A DNA stretch of 64,000 nt from an uncultured Kordiimonas sp. (lineage in GTDB: Bacteria; Pseudomonadota; Alphaproteobacteria; Sphingomonadales; Kordiimonadaceae). Shown in pieces: positions 51,563 to 60,437 of this stretch. The stretch lies in the NCBI GenBank assembly GCA_947500295.1, contig CANMRM010000001.1, forward strand, positions 558,001 through 622,000. Reading direction: 5' to 3'. The notes beneath the pieces are model-generated. The model was given only the letters and a program-made list of their open reading frames with translations, did no database searches and was not told the DNA's origin. The position numbers and the translations under genes were made by a program. Each line of letters opens with the position of its first letter. Positions within the stretch are counted from its first letter, which is position 1.

Positions 51563-52293
51563 GAATGCTTTTGCACAATGATCCACTGACGGTTGACGTC
51601 GATGGCAAGCATGTGCCCGTCTCGCTACGGCGCAATGCGCGCGCAAAAAAAATGATTCTGCGCGTCGATGCTCTGACAGGCGACATCAAGCTGACGGCTC
51701 CCCGTCATGTGAGCGAGCGGGACCTCTCCAGGTTTCTCGACGAAAGCAAAGACTGGATTGCGGCGGAACGACTGAAAGTTCAAGCCAACCCAGTTCTTGG
51801 TCATGGTGACCTGTTGCGTTTCGCGGGTGATGCGCTGGAGGTTGTATATACCGGTGTGGCGCCGCGACGGGTGACAGTGGGGCATGATCAACTGATGGTT
51901 GGTGGTCCTGTTGACCAGGCGCCCGCAAGGCTGGAAAGATGGTTGAAGGCACAAGCAAAACTTGAGTTGTCTGCAGATGCCGATGAATTTGCGTCTCGCC
52001 TTAGTGCTGACATTGGCAGGATCAGTATTGGCGACATGAAAACCCGTTGGGGCAGTTGCACTTCAACAGGCACGCTGCGTTTCAACTGGCGGCTGATCCT
52101 GGCACCAGAAGAGGTGCGCCGCTATGTTGCCGCTCATGAAGTTGCTCATTTGCTCGAGATGAATCATTCACCTCAATTTTGGGCCCATGTGGAGCGTGTT
52201 GTGCCAGACTATCGGATACTCAGGAAGTGGCTTCGCGAACAAGGTTCCGAACTGATGCGAATCCGGTTCAGGACCCCCCAAACAGCCGACTGA
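51559..52293 (+). CDS. YgjP/SprT-like metallopeptidase (M48 superfamily)
   Basis: The protein has 244 residues. The zinc motif HEVAHLLEMNHSPQFW is present, with the upstream MKTRWGSCTSTGTLRFNW typical of the YgjP (DUF45) family. These are zinc peptidases of unclear substrate, sometimes linked to restriction systems or to DNA-protein crosslinks, but nothing of the kind is beside it. The start at 51559 couples it to ycgN by an ATGA overlap; ATG 51550 and 51565 are also in frame. It overlaps the PBP gene by 26 bases at the 3' end. Confidence 0.85.
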   Translation: MRMLLHNDPLTVDVDGKHVPVSLRRNARAKKMILRVDALTGDIKLTAPRHVSERDLSRFLDESKDWIAAERLKVQANPVLGHGDLLRFAGDALEVVYTGVAPRRVTVGHDQLMVGGPVDQAPARLERWLKAQAKLELSADADEFASRLSADIGRISIGDMKTRWGSCTSTGTLRFNWRLILAPEEVRRYVAAHEVAHLLEMNHSPQFWAHVERVVPDYRILRKWLREQGSELMRIRFRTPQTAD

Positions 52294-54241
52294 AAAAGCC
52301 GCGCTTTTTCTTTTTTTCGCTCTTTTCTGCCAGTGTTGTTGGTGCCGGATCATCGAAAAACTGTTGCTGGGCCGCGCTGGCGTACAGGGCGGCGTCGGCC
52401 AACAGGGGGCGAACGGGAACTGACGCGTGCGCTTCCGTCATGAAGTCGCGCCAAATTCGTGCTGGCATGCCGCCACCTGTTACATTCTTCATTGGTGCAC
52501 CATTATCGTTGCCGACCCAGACAGCTGCCGTCATGTCGCTTGTAAAGCCTGCAAAAACAGCATCGCGGCTGTCTTGCGAGGTGCCTGATTTTCCGGCCGC
52601 CGGCCGAGCGAGCGCTGCGTTTTTCCCGGATCCCCATTTCACCACGCTGGTCAACATCGAAGTGATGTCTTCAACAGTATCACTGCGCAGTACACTTCGG
52701 GGGCTGGACGGGCGTCGGCGGAAAATAACTTCGCCTTCAAGGGTGGTGATTTCCACGATACTGTAGGGCTGGGCGAGGTGTCCACCATTTGCAACAGATG
52801 CATAGCTTCCTGCCAGTTCCAGCAGTCGCACCTCCTCGGTGCCCAAAGGCAGGCTGGGAACATTGCTGATGGCGGTTTTGATGCCGAGGCGCCGCGCGAC
52901 TGCGGCGGCTTTTTCTCTGCCAATTTCCTCGGAAATTTGCACGGCAATGGTGTTGATCGAACGGGCAAACGCCTCTTGCGCACTCATTTCGCCGTTGAAT
53001 TGTCCGCTGTAGTTTTTAGGCGCCCAGTCCTCGACGTTTGTTGGTGCGTCGACATAACGGTCCATGGGTTTTATGCCAGCTTCCAGAGCCGCAAGGTAGG
53101 TGAACAACTTGAAGGCCGAGCCAGGTTGTCGTTTGGCCTGGGTTGCCCGATTATATTGGCTTTTCGCGTAATCACGGCCGCCCACCATCGCGCGGACGGC
53201 GCCGTCATGGTCTATAGCAACAAGTGCGGCCTCGCTGGCACCGTTTCTTTTGCCTTCCCCGTCAAGCGCGCGCCCCACCGCAAGGGTTGCTGCCCGCTGC
53301 ACACTTGGGTCAAGCGTCGTAAAGATAATCAGGGATTTGCCCCGGAGGTCCGGCGCAAGCCGGCGCGCTTCTGTTTCAACCCAATCCGTAAAAAAGCGAA
53401 CGTTTCTCCCGGCGGCTGGTCGTCTCAGGGCTGGTGGTTGTTCCGAAATTTTCTGTTTTGCGGCAGCTGATAGTTTGCCGGTGGTTTGCATCGCCGCCAG
53501 GACAACCCTGCCCCGCTCCCATGCGCCATCCGGGTTAATGTGGGGCGCCAGTCTGGAGGGCGCTTTAACAAGTCCGGCCAGCACGGCTGATTCTGCAATC
53601 GACAGGCTGGTTGCCGAATGTCCAAAGAATTTACGGGAGGCAGCGTCAATGCCATAGGCGCCCCCGCCAAAATAAACCCGATTCAGATACAGTGTTAAAA
53701 TCTGCTCTTTTGTAAACTTTTGCTCAAGCCACAGGGCCATCAACAGTTCCTGCGCCTTGCGCTTGATCGTGCGCTCGTTCGATAGGAACAGGTTTTTGGC
53801 AAGTTGCTGCGTGATTGTGCTGCCGCCTGCGCGCACCCCACCTGCGCGGAGGTTTGACCAAACTGCCCTGAGCAAGCCTTTCGAATCGATACCGTCATGG
53901 GTGAAAAACGAGCGGTCCTCGATAGAAACAAATGCATCCACAAGCGCTGTTGGCGTTTGATCAAAGCTTATCCAGTCACCATAGATGGGACCACGGCGCA
54001 CCAGAGTTGCACCGTTGACTGCCTTCACAACCACCGCTGTATCCTGACTGCCGGCTGCTGGCAGGTTCTCGAGGTCAGGCATGTCGAGCGAAAGGTAGGC
54101 GATCAAGACAATACCGGCGATCACGCCCCAAACACCCACAATAGCACCGCCATAGGCCAGGCGGCGTAACAGCGGTTTGCGTTTCGGTTTAAAGCTCGGA
54201 CTGTCTTTGCTGGTCAAGGCGCAAGGATCCTCTGCAAACAT
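52268..54241 (-). CDS. Class A penicillin-binding protein (PBP1-type)
   Basis: This 657-residue cell-wall synthase is bifunctional. An N-terminal TM helix at about 29-52 is followed by a GT51 glycosyltransferase domain (SIEDRSFFTHDGID with catalytic Glu, AGGSTITQQLAKNLFLS, RVYFGGGAYGIDAASRKFFG). The transpeptidase domain has SAFK in KRQPGSAFKLFTYL, the SxN in RSINTIAV and KSG in AGKSGTSQDSRDAVFAGFT. It polymerises lipid II and cross-links the chains. It ends in a Lys-rich tail (EKKKKRGFFSRLFGG). It is shorter than MrcA and lacks an obvious OB insertion, which is common in Alphaproteobacteria. Divergent from a TetR gene. Confidence 0.92.
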   Translation of the reverse strand: MFAEDPCALTSKDSPSFKPKRKPLLRRLAYGGAIVGVWGVIAGIVLIAYLSLDMPDLENLPAAGSQDTAVVVKAVNGATLVRRGPIYGDWISFDQTPTALVDAFVSIEDRSFFTHDGIDSKGLLRAVWSNLRAGGVRAGGSTITQQLAKNLFLSNERTIKRKAQELLMALWLEQKFTKEQILTLYLNRVYFGGGAYGIDAASRKFFGHSATSLSIAESAVLAGLVKAPSRLAPHINPDGAWERGRVVLAAMQTTGKLSAAAKQKISEQPPALRRPAAGRNVRFFTDWVETEARRLAPDLRGKSLIIFTTLDPSVQRAATLAVGRALDGEGKRNGASEAALVAIDHDGAVRAMVGGRDYAKSQYNRATQAKRQPGSAFKLFTYLAALEAGIKPMDRYVDAPTNVEDWAPKNYSGQFNGEMSAQEAFARSINTIAVQISEEIGREKAAAVARRLGIKTAISNVPSLPLGTEEVRLLELAGSYASVANGGHLAQPYSIVEITTLEGEVIFRRRPSSPRSVLRSDTVEDITSMLTSVVKWGSGKNAALARPAAGKSGTSQDSRDAVFAGFTSDMTAAVWVGNDNGAPMKNVTGGGMPARIWRDFMTEAHASVPVRPLLADAALYASAAQQQFFDDPAPTTLAEKSEKKKKRGFFSRLFGGS

Positions 54242-54316
54242 TCAAGTGATTAGCGTTGCACATAGCATGTTCCTGAATTGCGGCAAAGTTATGGGCATAT
54301 TGACGCCACCGGTCAC

Positions 54317-54357
54317 CATGGTTGGAAAACCATGTTGTTTATAACCGAACGTTTGGT
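54317..54357. promoter_or_regulatory. Two palindromes between the PBP and TetR genes
   Basis: CATGGTT-GGAA-AACCATG (54317-54334) is a perfect 7-base inverted repeat. ACCGAACGTTTGGT (54344-54357) is a near-perfect 14-base palindrome, with one mismatched pair, 14 bases before the TetR start codon. TetR regulators usually bind such sites in their own upstream region. They lie between divergent genes and could affect both. Confidence 0.55.
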
Positions 54358-54371
54358 CTATAAAGAGAAAA

Positions 54372-54956
54372 ATGTTGGAAACCCGGATGCCACGCACTTC
54401 AGCCCATACCAAAACAGAGTTACTGTCCATGCTGTCGGCGGTGTTTCGACTTCATGGACTGGATGGAACCAGCATGCAGACACTTGCGCATGTCACCGGT
54501 TTGTCAAAAGCGAGTTTGTACCACCACTTCCCCGGCGGTAAGGACGAGATGGCGGAAAAGGTGCTGGTTGAAGAAGGTCGGCGCCTGCAGACGCTCGTGC
54601 TGTCTCCGCTTGACGGACCTGAACCCATCAATGCCCTTTTTGAAAGCCTCAAGGGGGTTGCGGAGTTTTATGGTGGAGACGTGCCGCAGTGCCTAATGAA
54701 CAGCATTATGCTGGGCCGGGGCCAGGAGTTGTTCCGTGACCGGATTGCAGCCGTGGTTGGTATATGGTGTCAACGACTTGCGGCTGCATATAGTAAGGCC
54801 GGGAATTCCGAGGAAGAGGCGAACGCCTGGGCTCTCTATGCGCTGCAACGACTCCAGGGAGCGTTGATTCTTTGCCGAGTCGAAAAGAGCAGGCAGCCGC
54901 TTGATCACTGTCTGGAAGAACTGCATGGAGACGTGCAGTTTCTCGCGGAGGATTAA
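54372..54956 (+). CDS. TetR family regulator (LmrA/YxaF-like)
   Basis: The 194-residue protein has a TetR helix-turn-helix at about 25-55 (GTSMQTLAHVTGLSKASLYH, HFPGGKDEMAEKVL), which resembles the LmrA/YxaF subgroup. The ligand domain contains PQCLMNSIMLGRGQELFRDR and ends QPLDHCLEELHGDVQFLAED. Ligand unknown. The start could be the ATG at 54372 or 15 bases on. It is divergent from the PBP gene and probably autoregulated by the palindromes at 54317-54357. Confidence 0.88.
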   Translation: MLETRMPRTSAHTKTELLSMLSAVFRLHGLDGTSMQTLAHVTGLSKASLYHHFPGGKDEMAEKVLVEEGRRLQTLVLSPLDGPEPINALFESLKGVAEFYGGDVPQCLMNSIMLGRGQELFRDRIAAVVGIWCQRLAAAYSKAGNSEEEANAWALYALQRLQGALILCRVEKSRQPLDHCLEELHGDVQFLAED

Positions 54957-54974
54957 CCCGACCTCGCGGGGTAG

Positions 54975-55012
54975 TCCCGGAAACCCCAAAAAAGTTGCTT
55001 TGCATTCCGGGA
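54975..55012. terminator. Hairpin between TetR and nfuA
   Basis: TCCCGGAA (54975-54982) pairs with TTCCGGGA (55005-55012) around a 22-base loop, 19 bases after the TetR stop. There is no good T-run. It may end TetR transcripts or form part of the nfuA leader. Confidence 0.35.
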
Positions 55013-55083
55013 ATTCTCGATAAATCGCTTGACCTTTTTGTCCCGCCGCACCAAATGGGAGGCTAAATAGGAAGGATTTGGTC

Positions 55084-55644
55084 ATGTTTATCGAAACCGA
55101 GCTAACACCCAACCCGGATACGCTGAAGTTTCTGCCCGGTCAGACGCTTCTGGAAAGTGGCACCGCAAACTTTACAGACCCGGATAGCGCGGAAGGCTCT
55201 CCGTTGGCGCAGGCGATGTTTGCAGTCTCTGGCGTAAAAGGCGTCTTTATCGGTTTTGATTTTGTGACCGTTTCCAAAAGTACGGAAGACGAGTGGGATT
55301 CGCTCAAGCCTTCAATCCTGGCGGCCCTCATGCAGTTCTTTGCTTCTGGCGCTCCGATCCTCAATTTCTCCGAAGCCCAGACCTCTTTGGCTGTCGATGA
55401 AGATGAAGCTGACGCAGACATCATTGAGCAGATCAAAACGCTGCTGGATGAAAAGGTGCGCCCGGCCGTCGCTGGCGACGGTGGAGACATAATCTACCAT
55501 GGCTTCAAGGAAGGCATTGTATATCTGGAGATGCAGGGCGCGTGCGCAGGCTGCCCCAGCTCAACCATCACGCTGAAGCATGGCATCGAAAATCTGCTGA
55601 AATACTATGTGCCGGAAGTGGTTGATGTACGGGCCGTAGGCTAG
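55084..55644 (+). CDS. nfuA: Fe-S cluster carrier NfuA (NifU C-terminal type)
   Basis: The 186-residue protein has an N-terminal Nfu_N domain (MFIETELTPNPDTLKFLPGQ) and a C-terminal NifU-like domain with the CxxC in MQGACAGCPSSTITLKHGIE. It carries 4Fe-4S clusters to target proteins. This N-terminal type is the usual alphaproteobacterial and mitochondrial form. ATG 55084 follows GGAAGGA; a TTG two codons upstream is also in frame. Confidence 0.93.
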   Translation: MFIETELTPNPDTLKFLPGQTLLESGTANFTDPDSAEGSPLAQAMFAVSGVKGVFIGFDFVTVSKSTEDEWDSLKPSILAALMQFFASGAPILNFSEAQTSLAVDEDEADADIIEQIKTLLDEKVRPAVAGDGGDIIYHGFKEGIVYLEMQGACAGCPSSTITLKHGIENLLKYYVPEVVDVRAVG

Positions 55645-55760
55645 CGAGACGGTCAGTCATCGTCGCAATCGTTGCCTCACTCACGGGCGCAGCGGCCCGG
55701 CGGCCTTGCGAAAATTGAATGATGTTATATTGTACCTTTTCATTTCTTGAGGAGGGAACA

Positions 55761-56531
55761 ATGAAGCAGCTTGAAAAACACCTTCATTCGATTGTTGCGC
55801 CGCATAACATAATCGGCCGTTTACTGCTGATTTTAACAGCCTTCTTTTTTCCGTTGAACGCTGCATGGGCAAAAAACGAACGCGTGACGTTTGATAGTTC
55901 AGGCTGGCAAATTGTGGGTGATCTCAATGTTCCGGAAAACATGGAACGACCGCCAGTTGTCATTCTGTTGCACACCATGTGGCGCGGTAATCGCCATCAA
56001 TATGATGATTTTGCCCAAACCCTTTCCGAGGCAGGGGTCGCTTCGCTCCGAATTGACCTGCGCGGACATGGAGATAGCATAAACAAGGGAAAGCTTGCCT
56101 ATCGGGACATTGATCCTGCACTAGTTTTTGATGCTTGGCCGGACGTTAACGCGGCACGTGCCTATCTCGCTACTCGTTCCGAATTGGACGCTGGCCGTGT
56201 TGCTATCGTGAGCGCAAGCTACAGTGGAGAACTGGCTGCAAAAGCCGGCAGGTTTGGCGGGTACGCTGATGCCTATGTTGTCCTGGCTTCCGGGCTGCTC
56301 AGTCTGGAATCAGTGTTTCGTTTGCAGCTTGAAGACGTGCCCTTTCTGTTCGTTTATGCCAAAGATGATCATACATGGGCCCCAAAAATGGCCGAATTTG
56401 TCACAATGCGGAAGTTCGGCGATTTATGGACCTACGAGGACGGTGGGCACGCCACCGCGCTGCTAACAAGCCAGCCTGGCTTGCCAAGTCGCTTGGCGAC
56501 GTGGCTCAAGAGCCAACTGGCTGTTCAATAA
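55761..56531 (+). CDS. Secreted alpha/beta hydrolase
   Basis: The protein has 256 residues with an N-terminal signal or anchor (IIGRLLLILTAFFFPLNAAW). The fold is that of alpha/beta hydrolases: VVILLHTMWRGNRHQYDDFA (oxyanion region), RIDLRGHGDS, a nucleophile elbow in IVSASYSGELAAK, Asp in YAKDDHTWAPKM and His in DGGHATALL. The elbow S-x-S-Y-S-G departs slightly from the usual G-x-S-x-G. Substrate unknown. GGAGGG precedes ATG 55761. It converges on the deacetylase gene. Confidence 0.82.
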   Translation: MKQLEKHLHSIVAPHNIIGRLLLILTAFFFPLNAAWAKNERVTFDSSGWQIVGDLNVPENMERPPVVILLHTMWRGNRHQYDDFAQTLSEAGVASLRIDLRGHGDSINKGKLAYRDIDPALVFDAWPDVNAARAYLATRSELDAGRVAIVSASYSGELAAKAGRFGGYADAYVVLASGLLSLESVFRLQLEDVPFLFVYAKDDHTWAPKMAEFVTMRKFGDLWTYEDGGHATALLTSQPGLPSRLATWLKSQLAVQ

Positions 56532-56542
56532 GCAGCTCGGGG

Positions 56543-57583
56543 TCAGTCCAGCTGACCGCCGGGCACATAGAAAAAACTTCCCAGCCAATACCATCGCCCG
56601 TTGCCAGCCGGCATGGTGCAATTGATCCGGTTCCGGCCTGCTGGAAAGGGCTGCTCAAACCTCACTTCAATCCGCCGTCCGTTCAGGCGGATAAGGTCGG
56701 CGGCGCGTCCCAGATGACTGGGATAACATGCCATAGAACCAAGACCGGAAACTATACTGTCCACCGTGAAGCCGAACACTGGCGGATTTGATCTTTCATT
56801 CAAAACCGGGTTTTGCGGTGTCAGGTCATCAATCGGCAACGCCCGCGTGCCAGCGATCAGCCGAAACCTGTCCATGTCGCCAAAGCGTTCATTGACGGGA
56901 AATCTGGGCAAGGCAAAAGTGTCGCTCCAATGCGCTGCCGGTCCGGAAAACTGCGCGAATGCGGCTTCGAAACCCTGTTCTTCAACGGTTTCTTGCAGTT
57001 CCGGATCAAATTCTCCGTATGGGTAGGCGAATAAAGGCGGAACGCCGCCCAGCTCATCAGTGAAACGCTGGCTTGCTTTTTCCATGTCGGCGAGTGAGGT
57101 GCGGCGCCCCTCATAAACCATATGCAGATGGGATGCAGTATGGTGCCCGATCTCCACACCTTCCCGCTGGAGCTGTCGAATGTTGTCCCAACTCATATAG
57201 TTGGAATGTTGATCATCAACAGGGTCGGTGGAAACAAACAAGGTCATAGGCAGGCCTGCGGCCTTCAGGCGTGGCCATCCTTCAGTGAAAACCGACCTGT
57301 AGGCGTCGTCTACGGTGATCACAACGGTCTTTTCCGGTAGCAATTCCTTGTTTTTCAACCTGTTAACAACGGTGCTGAGAGGTAACACCGAATATCCGCC
57401 TGTCACCAGTTCTTCTACATGCGCTTCGAATTGCTCAAGCCGAATGTTGGTGCTGGGCAGGCCGTCTTCGCCGAACCGGTGATAGAGCAGGATAACCGCA
57501 GACCTGTCTTCGCCGTTTGCGGCAAGCGGCATTACTGTAAGCGCCAGGAACAGAGTTGTGACAAAAACTACAATCCTACCCAT
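56543..57583 (-). CDS. Secreted polysaccharide deacetylase (NodB/CE4)
   Basis: The product has 346 residues, with a signal peptide ([20 protein letters not shown]) and a NodB domain. Motif 1 is TVDDAYRS (Asp catalytic base and metal ligand), motif 2 is HTASHLHM (metal His) and a further motif is FAYPYGEFD. It should remove N-acetyl or other groups from a cell-wall or surface glycan. A C-terminal part of about 110 residues after the deacetylase domain (from [20 protein letters not shown]) is not recognised. ATG 57583 follows GTGGGGGTG; an ATG at 57616 is also in frame. Confidence 0.87.
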   Translation of the reverse strand: MGRIVVFVTTLFLALTVMPLAANGEDRSAVILLYHRFGEDGLPSTNIRLEQFEAHVEELVTGGYSVLPLSTVVNRLKNKELLPEKTVVITVDDAYRSVFTEGWPRLKAAGLPMTLFVSTDPVDDQHSNYMSWDNIRQLQREGVEIGHHTASHLHMVYEGRRTSLADMEKASQRFTDELGGVPPLFAYPYGEFDPELQETVEEQGFEAAFAQFSGPAAHWSDTFALPRFPVNERFGDMDRFRLIAGTRALPIDDLTPQNPVLNERSNPPVFGFTVDSIVSGLGSMACYPSHLGRAADLIRLNGRRIEVRFEQPFPAGRNRINCTMPAGNGRWYWLGSFFYVPGGQLD

Positions 57584-57716
57584 GTGCCACCCCCACAACT
57601 GGTTAACAAACCTCATACCATATAGCTTGCCTTGTTTCGCCGAAGGTGGCAAGACGGGGCAACTTTCCGGCGTGACCGCCGCGCCAGCAGAAACGCATTT
57701 ATCAGGAGCCCGACAC

Positions 57717-58322
57717 ATGGCAGATTTTCCCTACACAGAGCCCCTTTCGGATGAGGTTTTTGACCAATTGTTTCGTGAAGCACGGACCATAAATGTTTGG
57801 CGCGACAAGCCTGTCAGTGACGAGCTCCTGCATAAAGTTTACGACCTGACAAAAATGGGCGCCACGAGCGCGAACTGTTGCCCGGCCCGTTTTCATTTTG
57901 TGAAATCGGATGCGGCAAAGGCCCGTCTCAAACCGTTGCTCATGGAAGGCAACGACGCCAAGATGCTGCAGGCGCCTGTCACGGTTATCATCGCAAATGA
58001 CTTGAAGTTTGCTGACAAAATTCCTCAGCTTTTCCCGCACAACCCGGGTGCCAAAGACTGGTTTGCCGACCCGGGCGTCGCCGAAATCACAGCCATGCGC
58101 AACGGCACGCTGCAGGGTGCGTATCTGATGCTGGCGGCCCGAAGCCTGGGATTGCATTGTGGTCCGATGTCCGGCTTTGACAATGCTGCCGTGGATAAGG
58201 AGTTTTTTGCAGGAACGGCGTTGAAGTCGAACTTCATATGCTCGCTCGGTTACGGCACAACAGACGACGTGTTCCCCAGAAGCCCGCGGCTGCCCTTCGA
58301 CGAAGCCGCAGCAATCCTGTAG
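57717..58322 (+). CDS. RutE/HadB-like nitroreductase
   Basis: The 201-residue flavoprotein starts [20 protein letters not shown] and carries the FMN motifs [37 protein letters not shown] and [20 protein letters not shown]. It matches RutE (malonic semialdehyde reductase of the Rut pyrimidine route) and HadB. No other rut gene is in the window, so it may act on other aldehydes or nitro compounds. AGGAG precedes the ATG. It is divergent from the deacetylase gene. Confidence 0.87.
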   Translation: MADFPYTEPLSDEVFDQLFREARTINVWRDKPVSDELLHKVYDLTKMGATSANCCPARFHFVKSDAAKARLKPLLMEGNDAKMLQAPVTVIIANDLKFADKIPQLFPHNPGAKDWFADPGVAEITAMRNGTLQGAYLMLAARSLGLHCGPMSGFDNAAVDKEFFAGTALKSNFICSLGYGTTDDVFPRSPRLPFDEAAAIL

Positions 58323-58367
58323 TCCAGTGGATGAGATATGCCAGCGGATGAGATATGAAAGTCGGCC

Positions 58368-59078
58368 ATGACGCTCCTCGCCATTGACACCAGTGAGCAA
58401 GCCTGCAGTGTGGCGCTGGTCGAAAACAGCCGCGTGCGAGACAGTCGTACCGAGATTATCGGGCGTGGTCACGCTGAGCGGCTGCTGCCGCTGATCGCCG
58501 AACGACTTGCGGCGCACAATATGACTTACGGCGACCTGACACGCATCGCGGTAACGACGGGTCCTGGAACTTTTACAGGATTGCGCATCGGTTTGTCTGT
58601 GGCACGCGGGCTGGCCCTGCAAGGAGATATTCCGTGCATTGGACTGACAGGCCTGCAAGTGCTGGCCGCGCAGACAATGGATCAGCTTGATGATGGACGG
58701 CCTGTGCATGCAATGATCACGGGGCGCGGTGGTCAGGCTTTCCTCCAGACTTTTCAAGGGCGCAGTGTTGACGGTTTGCCAACGCCGCTTGGTGATCCCA
58801 TCGGTCTTGACGCAGAAGACATTGCAGACCGGGTAAACAAGTCGGGCGGTGTGCTTGCTGGAAGCGGTGTTTTGCTCCCCAAGGAAAAAGGCCTGTTTGA
58901 CCCACTAAAGGCGCAAACCACTCCAGATAGGGTTTCGCAGATTTGCCCCGCCACACTCGGACAACTGGCCTGGTCTTTGGCACCGGCAGAGTATCCACCG
59001 GAGCCAACCTACTTCAGGGCCGCGGATGCTAAAAAGGCAGTGCCTGTTTTGCCGGTTGTGTCCGGTACGGTATCGTGA
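58368..59078 (+). CDS. tsaB: tRNA t6A synthesis protein TsaB
   Basis: This 236-residue ASKHA-fold protein begins LLAIDTSEQACSVALVENSR with GRGHAERLLPLI and TTGPGTFTGLRIGLSVARGL. TsaB works with TsaD and TsaE to make the t6A base in ANN-reading tRNAs. It overlaps rimI by 4 bases (GTGA). It opens the conserved run tsaB-rimI-fur-plsC-miaB-phoH. A 12-base direct repeat, GGATGAGATATG, occurs just before the start. Confidence 0.93.
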   Translation: MTLLAIDTSEQACSVALVENSRVRDSRTEIIGRGHAERLLPLIAERLAAHNMTYGDLTRIAVTTGPGTFTGLRIGLSVARGLALQGDIPCIGLTGLQVLAAQTMDQLDDGRPVHAMITGRGGQAFLQTFQGRSVDGLPTPLGDPIGLDAEDIADRVNKSGGVLAGSGVLLPKEKGLFDPLKAQTTPDRVSQICPATLGQLAWSLAPAEYPPEPTYFRAADAKKAVPVLPVVSGTVS

Positions 59079-59551
59079 CTGACCTTTCGCTGGAGCTCCT
59101 GGAAGAAGCGCCCGAAAGGCTGCTGGAGCAACTTGCTGCAATACACCGCAATGCTTTCGAAGCGATTGGCCAACAAGGCTGGAGCGCTTCGCAGATAGGA
59201 TCGACATTGCGGCACGAAGGTGGGTTCGCCGTTGTGGCCCACGGCGAAGGTCAGGCCCGGGGTTTCATTTTGATTAGAGTTGCGGCAGGTGAAGCCGAAT
59301 TGATCACTGTTGCCGTGCATCCGTCTGCGCACCGGTCAGGGGTCGCGCGCGCTCTTGTCGCTGCTGCGCGAATGCGCCTGGAAGCTGAGGGCGCAGAGAC
59401 CCTGTTCCTGGAGGTTCGGTCAGACAATGTACCTGCGATTGCCCTCTATGAAAAACTCGGGTTTTCGAGGGCTGGCCTGCGCGCCGGTTACTACAAGACC
59501 ACCGCAGGCGAGCGGATCGATGCCCTAATGTATCAGCTTGATCTTGGCTAG
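59075..59551 (+). CDS. rimI: Ribosomal-protein alanine N-acetyltransferase RimI
   Basis: The protein has 158 residues in the GNAT fold. The acetyl-CoA motif is HPSAHRSGVARALVAAARMR, and NVPAIALYEKLGFSRAG lies near the end. It starts with GTG within the tsaB stop (GTGA). RimI acetylates the N-terminus of ribosomal protein S18 in E. coli; the tsaB-rimI pairing is widespread. It converges on the TusA-like gene by 4 bases. Confidence 0.9.
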   Translation: MTDLSLELLEEAPERLLEQLAAIHRNAFEAIGQQGWSASQIGSTLRHEGGFAVVAHGEGQARGFILIRVAAGEAELITVAVHPSAHRSGVARALVAAARMRLEAEGAETLFLEVRSDNVPAIALYEKLGFSRAGLRAGYYKTTAGERIDALMYQLDLG

Positions 59552-59808
59552 GGTCGCGTGCGAATCTCGACCAGTTTCAAAACGGGCTCACTGTCCTCCT
59601 TTGGGTCTACAGTCTGACTGGAGATAACGGTGTGACCGATGCCTTCTATGGATCGGATCAATGGCTCGTTGGCATTGGTGTCTTCGTAGAGCACATTAAA
59701 TACTGTTCCGGGTGCAAGGTCGTCCGAATAGAGCCGCAGGCGAACAAAGGCCATGGGACAGACGGTGCCGCGTAAATCAAGGTCTATTTGACCCATCTGA
59801 TCAACCAT
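59548..59808 (-). CDS. TusA family sulfurtransferase-like protein
   Basis: The protein has 86 residues with LDLRGTVCPMAFVRLRLYSD and LIRSIEGIGHTVISSQ. The TusA fold uses a C-P-x-P motif with an active Cys (Cys17 here); this protein reads C-P-M-A, with the second Pro replaced. It may still carry sulfur, or be a redox or binding variant. It lies between rimI and fur on the other strand, splitting the housekeeping run. Confidence 0.82.
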   Translation of the reverse strand: MVDQMGQIDLDLRGTVCPMAFVRLRLYSDDLAPGTVFNVLYEDTNANEPLIRSIEGIGHTVISSQTVDPKEDSEPVLKLVEIRTRP

Positions 59809-60011
59809 ATCTTCAGCTCTTTATGTGACGGGACCGATGGCGGTTTCTGCTGATTATATAGCCAATCACCGGGCAAACAGCCATGGCCTATTTGCATGAG
59901 CAAAATGACCGGGGTTTTCTTGCTCTGGCAATACTTCTATGGCATTGTCGCCCCAGCCAGAGCCGAGGCTCGCCGAGCGGCACCGATAATAAAAAGGAGC
60001 ACAGCCGACCC

Positions 60012-60437
60012 ATGCCTGATCAACAGCCGGATATTGAAGAATTGTGCCTTCAAAAGGGTATGCGCATGACAGAACAACGGCGCGTGATAGCCCGTGTGTT
60101 GACTGACGCAACAGACCATCCGGACGTGGAGGAAGTGTATCGGCGCTCAACAGCGGTCGACAACGGCATCAGCATTGCGACGGTGTATCGTACTGTGCGG
60201 CTTTTTGAGGAGGCCGGTATCCTGGAGCGCCATGATTTCCGTGATGGACGCTCCCGCTATGAACCGGCGACCGATGATCATCACGACCATCTGATTAACC
60301 TGGAGACCGGCGAAGTGCTTGAGTTTCACAATGATGAAATCGAGAAACTTCAGGAAGAAATTGCCAAGAAGCTGGGTTTCAAGCTGGTAGACCACCGTAT
60401 GGAACTCTATGGGGTTCCGCTTGACAAAGACAGCTGA
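60012..60437 (+). CDS. fur: Ferric uptake regulator Fur
   Basis: The 141-residue Fur-family protein starts MPDQQPDIEELCLQKGMRMT. The DNA-binding part is TEQRRVIARVLTDATDHPDV and NGISIATVYRTVRLFEEAGI. Metal-binding His/Asp residues lie in DDHHDHLINLETGEVLEFHN. The family includes Fur and Mur, and the alphaproteobacterial Irr branch is less similar. AAAAAGGAG lies 13 bases before the ATG, rather far. Its end overlaps plsC. The upstream 200 bases contain its promoter. Confidence 0.9.
   Translation: MPDQQPDIEELCLQKGMRMTEQRRVIARVLTDATDHPDVEEVYRRSTAVDNGISIATVYRTVRLFEEAGILERHDFRDGRSRYEPATDDHHDHLINLETGEVLEFHNDEIEKLQEEIAKKLGFKLVDHRMELYGVPLDKDS

Noticed and set aside
58329-58356. Two GGATGAGATATG copies before tsaB as regulator sites
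   Set aside because: The copies are adjacent and short, and look like a small tandem duplication; nothing else supports a binding site.
57702-58757. Minus-strand open frame of 351 codons
   Set aside because: It is antisense to the nitroreductase and tsaB genes, both with strong family motifs.
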